Assembly (NCBI GenBank): GCA_001789515.1
Contig: MFZT01000045.1
Location: 10,428 to 15,958 of the forward strand
Reading direction: 5' to 3'
DNA: 5,531 nucleotides
Origin: Candidatus Roizmanbacteria bacterium RIFCSPHIGHO2_02_FULL_43_11
Lineage (GTDB): Bacteria; Patescibacteriota; Microgenomatia; UBA1406; HO2-37-13b
Shown: positions 5,153 through 5,531 of the stretch, piece by piece
Position numbering within the stretch: the stretch's first letter is position 1
How the letters are laid out: every line of letters starts with the position of its first letter
The notes under the pieces: generated by a model
Told to the model about the DNA's origin: nothing
The model's input: only the letters and a program-made list of their open reading frames with translations
The model's database searches: none
Made by a program: the position numbers and the translations under genes

Positions 5153-5175
5153 ATTCTGAAATGACTTCTAGAACT
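5153..5175 (+). repeat. Third copy of the fold-back terminal repeat
   Basis: This 23-nt stretch matches the reverse complement of 1423-1445 at 21 of 23 positions; the shared core is TGAAATGACTTCTA. The matched sequence extends 5 nt beyond the end of the 19-bp terminal repeat there. It also shares TGARATGACTTCTAG with 1626-1640. It sits between the 189-residue gene promoter and tRNA-Ser, so copies lie outside both ends of the minus-strand gene block, in inverted orientation. It also forms a small inverted repeat with TAGAAGT at 5141-5147. Confidence 0.6.
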
Positions 5176-5207
5176 ACTGCACCAAGGGACTTAAGCTGTC
5201 TGCAGTG

Positions 5208-5216
5208 TGGTAGAAT
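5208..5216 (+). promoter_or_regulatory. Extended -10 promoter of tRNA-Ser
   Basis: TGGTAGAAT is a TAGAAT box (five of six) with an extended -10 TG, placing transcription start near 5223, about 12 nt before the mature tRNA. No good -35 is seen. The layout resembles the extended -10 in front of tRNA-Gly. Confidence 0.5.
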
Positions 5217-5234
5217 GTTGAGACTGTCAGGATG

Positions 5235-5321
5235 GGAAGGGTCGCATAGTTGGTCTAGTGCGCAGTCCTGGAAAGACTGTAGGGCTAAAAACCCTCGCGG
5301 GTTCGAATCCCGCCCCTTCCG
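5235..5321 (+). tRNA. tRNA-Ser (anticodon GGA)
   Basis: A class II tRNA with a long variable arm. The acceptor stem is GGAAGGG/CCCTTCC and the D stem GCA/TGC. The anticodon stem is CAGTC/GACTG with loop CTGGAAA, giving anticodon GGA at 5270-5272, which reads TCC and TCT. The variable arm is AGGG/CCCT (5281-5295), and the T arm GCGGG/CCCGC with loop TTCGAAT. The discriminator is G5321, the usual serine identity base. The next bases are CAT, so CCA is not encoded and must be added after transcription, unlike in tRNA-Gly in this window. Confidence 0.95.
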
Positions 5322-5325
5322 CATA

Positions 5326-5367
5326 GAGCCTTCGGTTGCTCAAAGTCCCGCCCACCCTCTCACTTTG
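5326..5367 (+). other. Weak hairpins after tRNA-Ser
   Basis: GAGC/GCTC (5326-5329 with 5338-5341) encloses C-TTCG-G with a two-base bulge, a UUCG-type tetraloop. It is followed by CAAAGT/ACTTTG (5341-5346 with 5362-5367). These may stop or process the tRNA transcript. No T-tract follows directly, so terminator status is uncertain. Confidence 0.3.
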
Positions 5368-5381
5368 GGCCGTTAGGGCTT

Positions 5382-5516
5382 GCTGAAAAAAGAGAATTTA
5401 ATCAAAAAGTATCTGATCTCAACTCTATACTATTGCAGCTATGCTTTACCAATCCCGAGAATGTTGCTTCTGGATTAAAAGAGATGATTGAAGTACAATT
5501 TGGTATACCCCTCTAA
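5382..5516 (+). pseudogene. Possible truncated gene end, 44 codons
   Basis: An open frame ending in TAA at 5514-5516 reads as a plausible soluble helical tail, with segments such as EKREFNQKVSDLNSILLQ and NPENVASGLKEMIEVQFG. It has no ATG before its last quarter and runs open back into the tRNA-Ser region, so if coding at all it is a 3' remnant or uses a TTG start. A second open frame from TTG at 5380 to TAA at 5477 overlaps it. No family is recognised; it could be chance. Confidence 0.2.
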
Positions 5517-5531
5517 CCCAGGTTTGCAACT

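Noticed and set aside
5161..5376. Plus-strand ORF across tRNA-Ser
   Set aside because: It translates through the entire tRNA; the RNA gene is the better explanation.

Overview
The window reads as a compact, moderately AT-rich bacterial chromosome segment with a standard genetic code: TGA, TAA and TAG all act as stops. It carries two bacterial tRNA genes, one alpha/beta hydrolase, one 11-helix amino-acid-permease-like transporter, one complete tyrosine recombinase and three short proteins I cannot assign to a family. Ribosome-binding sites are essentially absent. Instead, several genes have a promoter -10 box placed so that transcription would begin at, or within a few bases of, the start codon (leaderless messages). 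This, with the small orphan proteins, is compatible with a Patescibacteria/CPR-type bacterium, but that placement is an inference; no marker gene settles it.

Layout. Left, plus strand (1-1409): an extended -10 promoter, tRNA-Gly(TCC), an alpha/beta hydrolase starting 5 nt after the tRNA CCA, and a 128-residue unknown protein. Next comes a convergent intergenic region (1410-1636) filled with fold-back sequence: a 212-bp element with 19-bp terminal inverted repeats enclosing several hairpins and two potentially crossing helices. Middle, minus strand (1637-5050), in transcription order: a 189-residue unknown protein, the tyrosine recombinase, the transporter, and a 135-residue unknown protein. 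Right, plus strand (5208-5321): tRNA-Ser(GGA) with its own extended -10, followed by about 210 bp with only a doubtful coding remnant.

The most unusual part is the architecture of the minus-strand block. A 30-bp sequence, itself a near-perfect hairpin, occurs twice as identical, oppositely oriented copies exactly bracketing the transporter gene. One copy supplies the last codons and the stop of the recombinase gene. Both copies place a TTG-containing -35 candidate at the edge of the hairpin, followed at 17-18 bp by a -10 box and at once by a start codon. A different palindromic array (AACTAGTT octamers) separates the 189-residue gene from the recombinase gene. A 23-nt inverted repeat (21 of 23 matching) lies just outside both ends of the whole minus-strand block. 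The block could be a mobile or invertible module served by its own recombinase, or a set of independent genes punctuated by dispersed palindromes; the sequence alone does not decide between them.

How the genes work together: no shared pathway is visible. The hydrolase probably shares the tRNA-Gly transcript. The four minus-strand genes appear to have individual promoters rather than forming one operon.
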